Shown piece by piece: positions 51,105 through 59,487 of a stretch of DNA of 64,000 bases; position 1 is the first letter of the stretch; each line of letters opens with the position of its first letter. This DNA comes from a bacterium (GTDB lineage Bacteria; Vulcanimicrobiota; Vulcanimicrobiia; Vulcanimicrobiales; Vulcanimicrobiaceae). The stretch is from assembly GCA_021790935.1 (NCBI GenBank), contig JAJYFL010000001.1, forward strand, positions 1 to 64,000. Direction: 5' to 3'. A program made the translations under genes and the position numbers. The notes beneath the pieces were generated by a model. The model was not told the DNA's origin, searched no databases, and saw only the letters and a program-made list of their open reading frames with translations.

Positions 51105-52729
51105 AGACCGCGCGCGCCCTCCTCGCCCTGCTGTTCGCCATCGCCGCGCTCGCCGCGTGCAGCCGCGTTTCGAGCGGACCTCCTCCGCCGGGCGGCCACA
51201 ACCCCTGGACGATCCCCGGAACGTTGCGCTTGGGCGAACCCGACGAGCCCGACGGGCTCGATCCGCTGTTCACCCATACGGCAGCTGCCGACAACGCCGA
51301 CGCGCTGATCTATTCGTATCTCTTGCGCTACGACCAAAACGGAGAGTACATCCCCGATCTCGCGACGCAAGTTCCCAGCCGAAAAAACGGCGGCATCAGC
51401 AAGGACGGAAAGACGATCGTCGTCCACATGCGCAAAGGCGTCGTATGGTCCGACGGCGCTCCGCTGACCGCGAAGGACTGGGCGTTCACCTATAGCGCGG
51501 TCATGAACCCGGCCAACAACACGAAGACGCGCTACGGCTGGGACGATATCGCATCGGTCGCCACGCCCAACGACTACACGATCGTCATCCACCTCAAGCG
51601 GCCCGAAGCCGCCATACTGGGCCTGCTCGCGATGGGCGGTTCGTCGTACCCGCCGCTGCCCGCACATCTGCTGGCAAAGTTGCCCAACCTCAACCATGCA
51701 TCGTTCAACAACGACCCGATTTCGAGCGGACCGTTCCTGCTGAAGCAGTGGAATCACGGCAGCTCGCTGATCTTCGTCGCGAATCGCCGGTATTTTCGCG
51801 GCCCACCGAAGCTCGAGAAGATCGTGTGGGAGGTCATTCCCGATCCAAACACGCTCTTCGACGAGCTCGCTGCGCACGAGATCGACGTCTATCCAAGCGT
51901 CGATGAAAACAGCATCTCGCGGTTGGGCGGCATCAAAGGCATCGTCGTCAAGAAGAAGCTGATCGCCAACTGGCGCCATCTCGGGATCAACTGCAGCAAA
52001 CCGCAGCTGCGCGACCCGCGCGTGCGCCTCGCGATCGCGGAGGGGATCGACTGGAAACGCATCAACGACACGGTCTACCACGGCTACGACCAACTTGCGG
52101 TCAGCGACGTCTACCCGAACTCCTGGGCCGCACCGACGATCCCTCTCTACCCTTACGATCCGCAACACGCCATGCGGCTCCTGGCGCAGGCCGGCTGGAA
52201 GAGGGCTCCCGACGGGGTGCTGCATAAGGGCGCGCTCGCGATGCGCTTGACGCTCTCGACGGGAACCAAAGAGCAAGAGAACAACGAAGCAGAGGTGGAC
52301 ATTCAAAGCCAGCTGCGGCGGCTCGGTTTCGATATCGAGATTCATAATTATCCGGTGAGCCTGCTCTTCGCCCAAGATGGCCCGATCTACGGCGGCAAGT
52401 ACGACCTCGAGTGGTCGATTGGCACGAACGGACCCGATCCCGACAACGAAAACAACTGGAACGGAAAGTTCATCCCACCCAACGGCGGCGATACGAGTTG
52501 GATAAACGATCCCGTTATCAACCGCACCTCCGCCCTCGCCGCGCATATCTACAGCCGCACGAAACGTAAGGCGCTCTACCAGCAAGAAGAGGAACGGATC
52601 CACCAGCTTGTTCCGACCGTGTTTTTCTACTGGGAGAACTCCTATACCGCAACCAACAGCGATCTAAAGCACTACGAACCGGCGGCATTCATCACCGATA
52701 TGTGGAACGCATGGCAATGGCAGATCTAA
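51101..52729 (+). CDS. Peptide ABC transporter substrate-binding lipoprotein (SBP family 5)
   Basis: 542 residues; GTG 51101 overlaps the DUF1611 stop. Lipoprotein signal with lipobox LAAC at residues 17-20. Family 5 features: DEPDGLDPLFTHTA, ...GKTIVVHMRKGVVWSDGAPLTAKDW, and NSISRLGGIKG. It would deliver oligopeptides to a permease. No permease or ATPase gene is next to it, so it must pair with components elsewhere. The operon context suggests wall-derived peptides. Confidence 0.92.
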   Translation: MKTARALLALLFAIAALAACSRVSSGPPPPGGHNPWTIPGTLRLGEPDEPDGLDPLFTHTAAADNADALIYSYLLRYDQNGEYIPDLATQVPSRKNGGISKDGKTIVVHMRKGVVWSDGAPLTAKDWAFTYSAVMNPANNTKTRYGWDDIASVATPNDYTIVIHLKRPEAAILGLLAMGGSSYPPLPAHLLAKLPNLNHASFNNDPISSGPFLLKQWNHGSSLIFVANRRYFRGPPKLEKIVWEVIPDPNTLFDELAAHEIDVYPSVDENSISRLGGIKGIVVKKKLIANWRHLGINCSKPQLRDPRVRLAIAEGIDWKRINDTVYHGYDQLAVSDVYPNSWAAPTIPLYPYDPQHAMRLLAQAGWKRAPDGVLHKGALAMRLTLSTGTKEQENNEAEVDIQSQLRRLGFDIEIHNYPVSLLFAQDGPIYGGKYDLEWSIGTNGPDPDNENNWNGKFIPPNGGDTSWINDPVINRTSALAAHIYSRTKRKALYQQEEERIHQLVPTVFFYWENSYTATNSDLKHYEPAAFITDMWNAWQWQI

Positions 52730-52752
52730 TACGGCATTCGCCTCCCTGCAAT

Positions 52753-52765
52753 AGCGGTAGGCACG
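52753..52765. repeat. Intergenic motif AGCGGTAGGCACG, copy 2
   Basis: Second copy of the motif at 48802-48814, here 23 bases after the substrate-binding protein stop. A further CGGTAGGC follows within 20 bases. The 130 bases around it also hold a GGCCGCG-TAA-CGCGGC hairpin near 52833 but no gene. Confidence 0.5.
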
Positions 52766-52858
52766 GCCATCCCGGTCGGTAGGCGCGGATTCCTCGGCTG
52801 TCAGTCATTTCGGGCGACGTCGGACTATCGCTTGGCCGCGTAACGCGGCTTACCGTAC

Positions 52859-53266
52859 TCAGGGGAGGCGGCGCCGAACAAATCCGACGAGCGCGTAGAG
52901 CAGCGCCACCGGAAGAAAATTCTGCCAACCCATCAGGGCTGCGTATATCGCGGTTGCTATTATGGGCGTATACCACGACGGGTTCAGTGCATCACCGTTG
53001 AACGACGAATGCGTTGCCAATATGCTTGCGATGTACTGCACCACCGTTAGGACAGCGTATGCGCCAAGAGCGACACCGACTCTCACGCGTAACCAGCCGG
53101 CGGCGATCACAACCGGCGCGAGCACGAGCCAGCCTACATTCACTAGCCAGAATGGCTCAGTGCTCGCACGGATAAACACGGGAGTCGCGGCAAAGACGTA
53201 AAGCACGGTGATACATGCCAGCGCGGTTTTTCGCAAGTTAGCGACACGCTGTGGTTCCAATTGCAT
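52859..53266 (-). CDS. Four-helix membrane protein of unknown function
   Basis: 135 residues from ATG 53266, behind GAGAGG. Hydrophobic segments near 15-35, 40-60, 63-83 and 100-128 (AALMGWQNFLPVALLYALVG). No recognised motif. It stands alone on the minus strand at the edge of the accessory region. Confidence 0.6.
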   Translation of the reverse strand: MQLEPQRVANLRKTALACITVLYVFAATPVFIRASTEPFWLVNVGWLVLAPVVIAAGWLRVRVGVALGAYAVLTVVQYIASILATHSSFNGDALNPSWYTPIIATAIYAALMGWQNFLPVALLYALVGFVRRRLP

Positions 53267-53396
53267 TTCCTCTCTCACATGCGACGTGGTAAAGGCGCCA
53301 CGTCAAGGCGCGCTCCGGCGGTAGGCGAGGATACGAGCGGTCTTTAATGCGGTAACAACGGTTTACGTGTCGTGAGTAAGCGCACTAACGGCCGGA

Positions 53397-54077
53397 CTAA
53401 GACTTGGCTCCCGGTCTTGTTTCTTGCACTTTCGACAAGGTATCGCGGACCATCGCAATAGGGTAGATCGACTGAACCCCAGGTCCCCTTAGGTCGAGGC
53501 TCTGGCGTATCGCTCTGATTGCCTTGATTCTTTCATGGGTCGACACGTAACAAAGTCCCAAGAGATAATAACTATCGCTCACAAGGGCTCGCGCCCAGGC
53601 TCGCCCCTCGCTGCACGGTTCGCGCGCTATGCCCTCAAGGCCCTTGCGAAGCAGTTTTCGATAGAGGTCAATGGCTTCGCTCACGCGCCCAAGCATGTGT
53701 AGGGCCCCGGCTTTATCCCATAACGCTAGAGAGCACTTCGGCATGATCTCTAATGCCTTTTCGGCATAGCGTAGCGCTTCTTCGTAACGGCGCTGCTCGT
53801 AGCACGCTGCGCCCAGACGCTCCCATAGCCAATGGACATTCGGTTCAGTCCTTAGCTCCAAACGGATCTGTCTCTCTGCCGCCGACCAATCCTTCGACGC
53901 CATCAGCGATTCGATTTTTGGTGGCTTGCCCATTAGCCGCAATACCGTCCTTGGGAGTTGGTAGCGTCGGCGTGCGTCGCCTTTCTCCCCACCCTTTTTC
54001 ATCCTATTTCTTGCGAGATTGTCCTTGTTGATGCTCTTGTCTTTTCGACTCGCGCGTTCCGCCGGTACGTTCGGCAT
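53397..54077 (-). CDS. TPR-repeat protein
   Basis: 226 residues from ATG 54077; an ATG at 54002 (201 residues) is also possible. The N-terminus is very basic (KGGEKGDARRRYQ). Tetratricopeptide repeats occupy about residues 85-160: WERLGAACYEQRRYEEALRY, ALEIMPKCSLALWDKAGALH and VSEAIDLYRKLL. A conserved-looking tail with YYLLGLCYVSTHERIKAIRA is a further TPR. Protein-protein interaction is the expected role; the partner is unknown. Confidence 0.7.
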   Translation of the reverse strand: MPNVPAERASRKDKSINKDNLARNRMKKGGEKGDARRRYQLPRTVLRLMGKPPKIESLMASKDWSAAERQIRLELRTEPNVHWLWERLGAACYEQRRYEEALRYAEKALEIMPKCSLALWDKAGALHMLGRVSEAIDLYRKLLRKGLEGIAREPCSEGRAWARALVSDSYYLLGLCYVSTHERIKAIRAIRQSLDLRGPGVQSIYPIAMVRDTLSKVQETRPGAKS

Positions 54078-54089
54078 GGTTTTCCTGCT

Positions 54090-54435
54090 GCCGTCTGGAT
54101 CGGGCCGCGCCCGATGAGATGACGAAATTCGCCAACGCGCTGGCATTATTGGTCGCGAACAGCAGACTGCCCCGTCCCAGTGCAGCGTCTCATACGCCAT
54201 CGCGTCGGTCGAGTTGTCGCTGGTCTTGACCACGTGGCCGTTCGGCCCCAAGACATATCTGAACCCGGTTGACACGAGGCCCCCAGTTCTTCGTGCTGAC
54301 CGTGCGGTCCGGAGAGCACGCGATGCTTCCACCGCACGTCTCCAATCCGGTGTACGTCTGGCCAAGCAGATGGTTTTTCGGCATCGTGCTGTTTCGTGAC
54401 GCTTCGGCACCGCAGGCCACGCGGTGGGTCGACAT
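54090..54435 (-). pseudogene. Frameshifted fragment resembling an RHS/YD-repeat protein
   Basis: Three minus-strand frames join into one plausible chain. The first holds LGQTYTGLETCGGSIACSP (from ATG 54435). The second holds GFRYVLGPNGHVVKT and YETLHWDG. The third continues SLLFATNNASALANF. Frame changes fall at a run of five Cs (54280-54284) and one of four (54170-54173). YxLGPNG and HWDG.SLLF.TN are strings I associate with RHS/YD-repeat proteins. Either the gene is decayed or the assembly has homopolymer errors. Confidence 0.4.
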
Positions 54436-54662
54436 AGGAGCGAATGTACGGGCGAGACGCTCGATGGCTACCAGAACCCCGCGTTACGCATCCACCGCCG
54501 CACGACCAAAGATTTGCCACCAATCACGCAACGTGGAAGCCCGGTGCCCGAATCGGGCTCGCCGGGATTTGTGCGACGGCACGTAGCGCGCCTCTCGACC
54601 GCGATCGGAGGGGCCCGTCGAACGTGACCACAAGCGGAGCGTTGAATCGAACGCTAACGATT
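54436..54662. other. Intergenic stretch without a convincing gene
   Basis: Short overlapping frames on both strands, none with a ribosome binding site or credible composition. Probably further debris of the fragment to its left. Confidence 0.4.
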
Positions 54663-55070
54663 TCAACCTCCGCGTGACCGGCCCGACCATTCCTTGAAAG
54701 ACGCGATCACGAGGAAGCCAGCGTACGCGACCGCGAGATTCAGACTCCCTACGAAAACAAGCAGGACGAGACTGGTCTCAATTTCTACGTTGTTCGTGGG
54801 AGTAACGTACTGACCGATGATGCCCATGGCAAGATAAAGGAGCGCACGTTGCGGCCTTACCCGAGCGGCACCGAGGAGAACCACGGCGGGAAGCATGATG
54901 AGGGATGGGCCGCAAAAGCCAAGGCTGGTAAGCACGTCAAAAAGCTGGCCCTTCGATTGCTGCGCTATCGTTATGCCAGCTGCGCCGTAAGCAAGTGCCG
55001 CGATGCAACCGGCAAACGTTAGCAGGTCGCGATACCTCATTCCGTGCCGAGGCGTGCGGTCAGTGCGCAT
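54663..55070 (-). CDS. Four-helix membrane protein of unknown function
   Basis: 135 residues from ATG 55070, with GGAG eight bases upstream; ATG 55040 is an internal alternative. Hydrophobic segments at about 16-36, 45-66, 73-90 and 98-122. No known motif. One of several unrelated small genes in the accessory region. Confidence 0.6.
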   Translation of the reverse strand: MRTDRTPRHGMRYRDLLTFAGCIAALAYGAAGITIAQQSKGQLFDVLTSLGFCGPSLIMLPAVVLLGAARVRPQRALLYLAMGIIGQYVTPTNNVEIETSLVLLVFVGSLNLAVAYAGFLVIASFKEWSGRSRGG

Positions 55071-55197
55071 GATTTGTCTCCGGGGTAAACAGTTGGGGAT
55101 TTATCGTCTGCAAGTCGAGGTCGACTCTATCGATGTACTCACTCCCGTGCGGATAGGCTGCGCCCCAAAATTTATGTGGCATCACGATAACCGTCAA
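55060..55197 (-). CDS. Small or partial protein, 45 residues
   Basis: A reading frame with protein-like composition (HKFWGAAYPHGSEYIDRVDL, then QTINPQLFTPETNH) ending inside the first codons of the next gene. TTG 55197 directly follows GGGAG; ATG 55182 gives 40 residues. It may be a genuine short gene or the C-terminus of a gene whose upstream part was lost. No family recognised. Confidence 0.35.
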   Translation of the reverse strand: MTVIVMPHKFWGAAYPHGSEYIDRVDLDLQTINPQLFTPETNHAH

Positions 55198-55293
55198 ACT
55201 CCCATGTCATTACGCGGCAGAGCTGCTGAACTACGTCGTACGTCTGGTCGAGCTGGCGGACTCCCTGTACTGGATTCGCCCGTCGGCAGGGCA

Positions 55294-55647
55294 TCAACCC
55301 CACGCCTTTGCCGTCTCCCAAAGCGCATGCATATCTTCACGCTCCGCGCTCCTCATGCGGTCGACGAGGTCCGGCAGGTAGTTTGATTGGGAGGACCACG
55401 TCGCACTTTTCTCTTCAAGAAACAAGATCAGCGTCTCATAGCCGGCATCGGGCGATTGACGGACGCGGGCACGGCACAGGTTCCAGTCATCGATAAAAGC
55501 AGGATCGAATGGCAGGCCATCACCCTCGTCGACCTGCATGGAGCTCACAAGGGCCGCGAGGTCCTCATCGCCCTCCTTCCGCCAGATCATGTCTAAGAAC
55601 GCGTAACCTGCTAGATAATCCGCGTCATCAGCCGCACTCTTCGCCAT
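55294..55647 (-). CDS. Acidic hypothetical protein, possibly an immunity protein
   Basis: 117 residues, acidic (DDADYLAGYAFLDMIWRKEGDEDL), ATG 55647 with AGGAGA nine bases upstream. Mostly helical by eye. Small acidic orphan proteins beside RHS fragments are often immunity proteins; this is an inference from setting only. The ribosome site lies directly beside one arm of the inverted-repeat element. Confidence 0.6.
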   Translation of the reverse strand: MAKSAADDADYLAGYAFLDMIWRKEGDEDLAALVSSMQVDEGDGLPFDPAFIDDWNLCRARVRQSPDAGYETLILFLEEKSATWSSQSNYLPDLVDRMRSAEREDMHALWETAKAWG

Positions 55648-55667
55648 CGTTTAGATTCTCCTCCGGG

Positions 55668-55836
55668 CTAGGAGGTTTTCGGAGTTAAGCACGTTTCCGT
55701 CTTTGGGCCGCCTTTTGCCCGAATACGTCGTTGCTCATCAGTCACGAAGCTACGGCTTCGCTCCTTCTTCGCGCCTCGTCTTCGAACAAAATTCGGCGCC
55801 AAATCCGAAAACGGCTCAACTCCGAAAACCTCCTAG
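55668..55836. repeat. 169-bp element with 19-bp terminal inverted repeats (MITE-like)
   Basis: CTAGGAGGTTTTCGGAGTT at 55668-55686 is perfectly inverted at 55818-55836, and similarity continues inward with mismatches (AAGCACGTTTCCG versus GAGCCGTTTTCGG). The interior has a CGAAGC/GCTTCG hairpin near 55744. No coding capacity. I see no clear target-site duplication. The form suits a miniature transposable element or a structured RNA. Confidence 0.65.
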
Positions 55837-56183
55837 TTGCCATTGTCATTCCGCGGTTTCACCGGCTAAAGAAACGGCGCAGCTCCCAAGAATCAGTACA
55901 TTCGAAGGAGACTACGCCGATGAAGAAGGTTCGCTTAAAGCCCGTTCCAACGCCTGCCAGTTGCCGATCGTGCTGCTCGCATCGCCATCCTGAAAGAGAC
56001 CTGCCGCCGAAAGGTGGCCGAGATCCTCGGCAGCGTAGGATCCGAGAGCGAGAGACCCTCTGGCGCTGGCATCGCCAGGAACGTCGGTTCGCTTTCCCCA
56101 AGGGGAGGTATCGATGGGCGTGAGACGGTGCCCCGCTGCGCAACAACCTCTGTCACACTTTCCATTTGAGACGTGTGGGGGAG
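55837..56183. other. 347-base stretch, no convincing gene
   Basis: Two overlapping frames exist: plus 55920-56123, which has a good ribosome site (AGGAGA) but an extremely basic product, and minus 55935-56198. Neither looks like a protein. A CTGGCG/CGCCAG hairpin lies near 56072-56090. Confidence 0.4.
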
Positions 56184-56612
56184 ATGTCGTTTAAGCAACT
56201 CGGCTTTCTAGGCGGGAAGAGCGTGCTAATTAAAGATTGTATTCTCAAGGATCTCCCGCAGCTGGAATTGCAGTCATTCCAACGCAGCTTTGGGGCTTTA
56301 TTGCTTCTCGACCGCATTAACTGGGACGATGTCGAAATGCGTAACGCCGCGGGCCATCTTATGTCGTCCGGAGCGCAACACATTACCGTCAACGGGTATA
56401 GAGCGGACGCCGCGCATCATCTGCTTGACGAGATTAGAGAACAGCGCTACGTCGCCGGGGGGCCGGTTATCATGACGTCCAGCATCGATGGTCCCGAATC
56501 TGAAGCACTAGAGTATGCAGCCGTTTCCGCGTTTCCAGATCCCGCGTCCAGCACTGATATGGCTTTCGTCTTGGTCTTTCGGCTATCTGCCCTGAACGTG
56601 GATGCAGGATGA
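56184..56612 (+). CDS. Hypothetical protein, about 142 residues
   Basis: ATG 56184 preceded by GGGGGAG, which is close to the start; a GTG at 56175 is possible. Mixed alpha/beta composition (VLIKDCILKDLPQLELQSF, FGALLLLDRINWDDVEM). The part HLMSSGAQHITVNGYRADAAHHLLDEI faintly resembles DUF7684-type proteins. GC content is clearly lower than in the housekeeping genes, which suggests transfer. Confidence 0.6.
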   Translation: MSFKQLGFLGGKSVLIKDCILKDLPQLELQSFQRSFGALLLLDRINWDDVEMRNAAGHLMSSGAQHITVNGYRADAAHHLLDEIREQRYVAGGPVIMTSSIDGPESEALEYAAVSAFPDPASSTDMAFVLVFRLSALNVDAG

Positions 56613-56667
56613 GGACGACTCGATGGAACGCACCTTCTTTTCAACTGGTTGCTAACGGGGAAATGGG

Positions 56668-57132
56668 ATGGGGCGGATTGCGCTGTTAACAATAATACTG
56701 GCAATAAGTACGCTGAGAAATGCTTATGCGGCTCAGATACCGCTGAGATCCCTCGTCTTCCCCATTGGCGGTATCCGGGAAGTCCGCAGGATCGTCGTGC
56801 TTCGACGGGATCCACTTGAGGAATCCATAGTAACGATTACCGCCGGGCAGATTGAACGGTCGTACACAGACTCGGCCGTGGTCCGTATCTACGACCATAA
56901 GACGTTTTCTCAACTTGTTAAAGTATTGGACTCACGGGCTTTGGGATCATGCCGAAGGTCAAATATGCCGGTTGCTTGGGCCCTACTCTTCGAGACGGAG
57001 AAGGGGAGAAAATTGGGCGCCGTTTATCTTGACGAGGATGGCCGGTGTGCGGAAATTTCCGGGAAGTTCTACTTCATAGAACGCGATGTGAGTTTGCTGC
57101 TGAAGAGAACGTTCGGTTTCATGAACTATTGA
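56668..57132 (+). CDS. Exported hypothetical protein
   Basis: 154 residues with a signal peptide (IALLTIILAISTLRNAYAA). The mature protein has two cysteines (SCRRSN, GRCAEI) that could form a disulfide and the strands ALLFETEKGRKLGAVYLDEDG. Family not recognised. Low GC, as for the gene before it. Confidence 0.6.
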   Translation: MGRIALLTIILAISTLRNAYAAQIPLRSLVFPIGGIREVRRIVVLRRDPLEESIVTITAGQIERSYTDSAVVRIYDHKTFSQLVKVLDSRALGSCRRSNMPVAWALLFETEKGRKLGAVYLDEDGRCAEISGKFYFIERDVSLLLKRTFGFMNY

Positions 57133-57256
57133 CGCGCTGTCGGACAAGAAGGACTTGAGGAACAACACTACCGCCGGCGTTCCCATCGTCAGAGCGTAGA
57201 GATCTGCTCAAGACGTGTGGGCGAACACCCGCATTTTAGGACCGCTTGGACACCCG

Positions 57257-57886
57257 ATGACCTTTAGGACTCTCGCACTAACTGCTCTCTTGGGCAGCAT
57301 TGCTGTGGCTGCCGTTCCTCGGACGGATAAGACGCAGCAGGGCGGCGTGGATCTCTACGTCCGGCGCTGCGAAGGCGCGCGCACGGCCGTGCGTCTCGTC
57401 CTGTACAATCACGGGACGGCGGCGCGCCAGCAGGACATCCTATCGTCGCAGGCCGTTCGGCTGCCGGGAGCCAGCGGACACGTATTTCTCCGTCTGCCCG
57501 AGGGCGGCTACCAGCTTACGCTCTACGACGGCGGCTGTTCGGTGCTGGACGTCGAATTCGGTGTGCTGAAGGGCTTCGTGAGGACTCTTGACGTGCATAT
57601 GAGCGAGGGTGGCGCTCCAGGTGGAAACCCGTCCGTGGACGAGGATTACTACGCGCCAGCAGGTGATCTCGCCGGTGCGTTTCCAGATGATGGTATCAGC
57701 CTTCGCTTGATCCGCGCGCATGGGAAATCCTATAGCCCGATAATCTCGCATGGAGCGTATTATTTCGACGGCGTGCCCGCAGGCGCGTATAGACTCGAAC
57801 TACGGGGCAGCAACTTTTCCGTTGAAAAGACGGTCAGCATTCCCGAGAACTTTAACCTCGTGCGAAAGGATCTCCGGGCTCTCTAG
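57257..57886 (+). CDS. Exported hypothetical protein with two similar beta domains
   Basis: 209 residues from ATG 57257. Signal peptide LALTALLGSIAVAAVP. Two stretches look alike: VFLRLPEGGYQLTLYDGGCSV...FVRTLDV and YYFDGVPAGAYRLELRGSNFSVEKTVSI. These are transthyretin-like or carboxypeptidase-regulatory-like strands (G-x-Y-x-L-x-L). Probably periplasmic or surface exposed. Confidence 0.6.
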   Translation: MTFRTLALTALLGSIAVAAVPRTDKTQQGGVDLYVRRCEGARTAVRLVLYNHGTAARQQDILSSQAVRLPGASGHVFLRLPEGGYQLTLYDGGCSVLDVEFGVLKGFVRTLDVHMSEGGAPGGNPSVDEDYYAPAGDLAGAFPDDGISLRLIRAHGKSYSPIISHGAYYFDGVPAGAYRLELRGSNFSVEKTVSIPENFNLVRKDLRAL

Positions 57887-57994
57887 CCGCGCGACACTTG
57901 GGCGAACAAATAGCTCACGCAGCGTTCGCGCGGGGGCGTCGTTTACGGTTTTGACGGTGAATGCGCGACTTCGGGGCCTGAAGGCTAGGTAGGA

Positions 57995-58972
57995 TTGCAT
58001 GCGCTGGCGGCTTCGCGCTTGCGGCCGGCGCAGGACACTTCCGGATTCCGGCCAGGCGCACGGCAGTGGAGTATCTAATACGGGGCTGACGGAGGCACGT
58101 CGATTTCGCTGGCATTCGTAACGGACGTCGAAGCGTCCGCTCGGCTCTACTTCGACCCGGCACGCGAAGGCGTGCTCAGTTGGAATACGTACGCGGGCAG
58201 CGGCACGATCGAGTTCCGTTTGCTCCGCGCTCGCGTGCCGGCTACGCCCTGGTTACGGTACGCGCAGTGGTCGCCGCAGGGGCGTACGTCCTTCAGCGAT
58301 TCGCACCCGAACGTCCACGTCGAAGTCGATCGCATCGTCAGCACGGAACCGTTCGACGGCATCGAAGTCCGCGCTCCCGAAACCCCGTTCCAAGCACTGG
58401 CCTTCGCGACGCCGGCGCCCGCGCGCCCCTCGTTGCCGTACCTGGGCGACGCGCGCATACTCGACGTGCCCGCCCGCTCGCAGTACGTCGTCGATGGGGA
58501 ACGCGGCTGGTGCAGCCCAACGAGCCTTTCGATGATCAACGCCTACTTCGGCATCGACTACGATGTCGCCGCAACGGCCCGTGCCGTCTTCGACCGCGCC
58601 TACAACGGTACGGGGAACTGGGCGTTCAACGTCGCGTTCAGCGGAAGCCTGGGGCTGCGCGCGGCGGTCGCCTACCTGCGCGGCCTCGAAGACGCGCAGC
58701 GGCTGATCGAAGCCGGCATTCCGCCGGCTATCTCGTACAGCTGGCGTGACGGCGAGCTGCCGGGCGCACCGCTCGAGCACTCCGACGGCCATCTGGTCGT
58801 GCTGCGCGGCTTCACCGCATCGGGAGACTGTGCGGTAAACGATCCCGCGCACCCGCAACTGCGCGCGGTCTACCCGCGCGCGGCGCTCGAGCGAATCTGG
58901 CAGCGCGGCGGCGGGATCGCGTACGTGGTCGCACCGGCCGGGCTGGATTACGTGTCGATCCTTAACTCGTGA
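57995..58972 (+). pseudogene. C39-like cysteine peptidase, interrupted by an in-frame TAA
   Basis: The main frame encodes a papain-fold peptidase: catalytic Cys in GWCSPTSLSMIN, His in DGHLVVLRG, and Asp/Asn in NDPAHPQLR (peptidase C39-2 type). The coding-like sequence runs upstream of GTG 58172 back to a TAA at 58076 (YGADGGTSISLAFVTDVEAS). It continues beyond that stop in the same frame to TTG 57995 (...PGARQWSI). So either the gene is broken by one nonsense codon, or translation starts after it without an ATG. The end overlaps trmL (GTGA). Confidence 0.7.
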
Positions 58973-59487
58973 GCGCGCAGCCGAACGAGCGGATCGTGCG
59001 GCTCGACGACGTGCGCGACGCACCCCTTCACATCGTGCTCGTCGAACCGCAGATCCCTCCCAATACCGGAAACGTCGCGCGGCTCTGTGCGGCGACGGGT
59101 TGCGCGCTGCACCTCGTCGAGCCGCTCGGCTTTCGTATCGGCGATCGCGAGCTCAAACGCGCGGGGCTCGATTACTGGAATCGCATCCGCGTCGTCGTCC
59201 ACCCCTCGCTCGAGGCGTTTAACGAAGTCGCAGCCGGGATGACGCGATGGTATCTTACGACGCACGCGCTGCGGCCGTACTCGCAGGCGCCCTTCGCCCA
59301 AGGCGACATGCTGGTCTTCGGAAAAGAGACGCGCGGCCTGCCGCCCGAGCTGCTCGCGCGCGAGCCCGAACGCGCGCTTCGCATCCCGATGCGTTCGGAT
59401 TCCGTACGCAGCCTCAACCTCTCTACCGCCGCCGGCATCGTATGCTACGCCGCGCTGGCGCGCCTCGGTTTTCCGGGCTTACGCTAA
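58969..59487 (+). CDS. trmL: tRNA (cytidine(34)-2'-O)-methyltransferase TrmL
   Basis: 172 residues, SPOUT family with a C-terminal knot. IVLVEPQIPPNTGNVARLC at the N-terminus, FGKETRGLP and the SAM-binding SVRSLNLSTAAGIV are characteristic of TrmL, which methylates the wobble base of tRNA-Leu. GTG start at 58969; the N-terminal 18 residues before IVLVEP are unusual and may be trimmed if a later start is used. Confidence 0.93.
   Translation: MSAQPNERIVRLDDVRDAPLHIVLVEPQIPPNTGNVARLCAATGCALHLVEPLGFRIGDRELKRAGLDYWNRIRVVVHPSLEAFNEVAAGMTRWYLTTHALRPYSQAPFAQGDMLVFGKETRGLPPELLAREPERALRIPMRSDSVRSLNLSTAAGIVCYAALARLGFPGLR

Noticed and set aside
55920-56123. 67-residue plus-strand gene with a good ribosome binding site
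   Set aside because: Product is extremely basic with repeated Arg and no folding pattern; coding on the opposite strand is equally poor, so neither was called.
55935-56198. 87-residue minus-strand gene in the same stretch
   Set aside because: Composition typical of noncoding high-GC sequence, no ribosome site, overlaps the start of a better gene.
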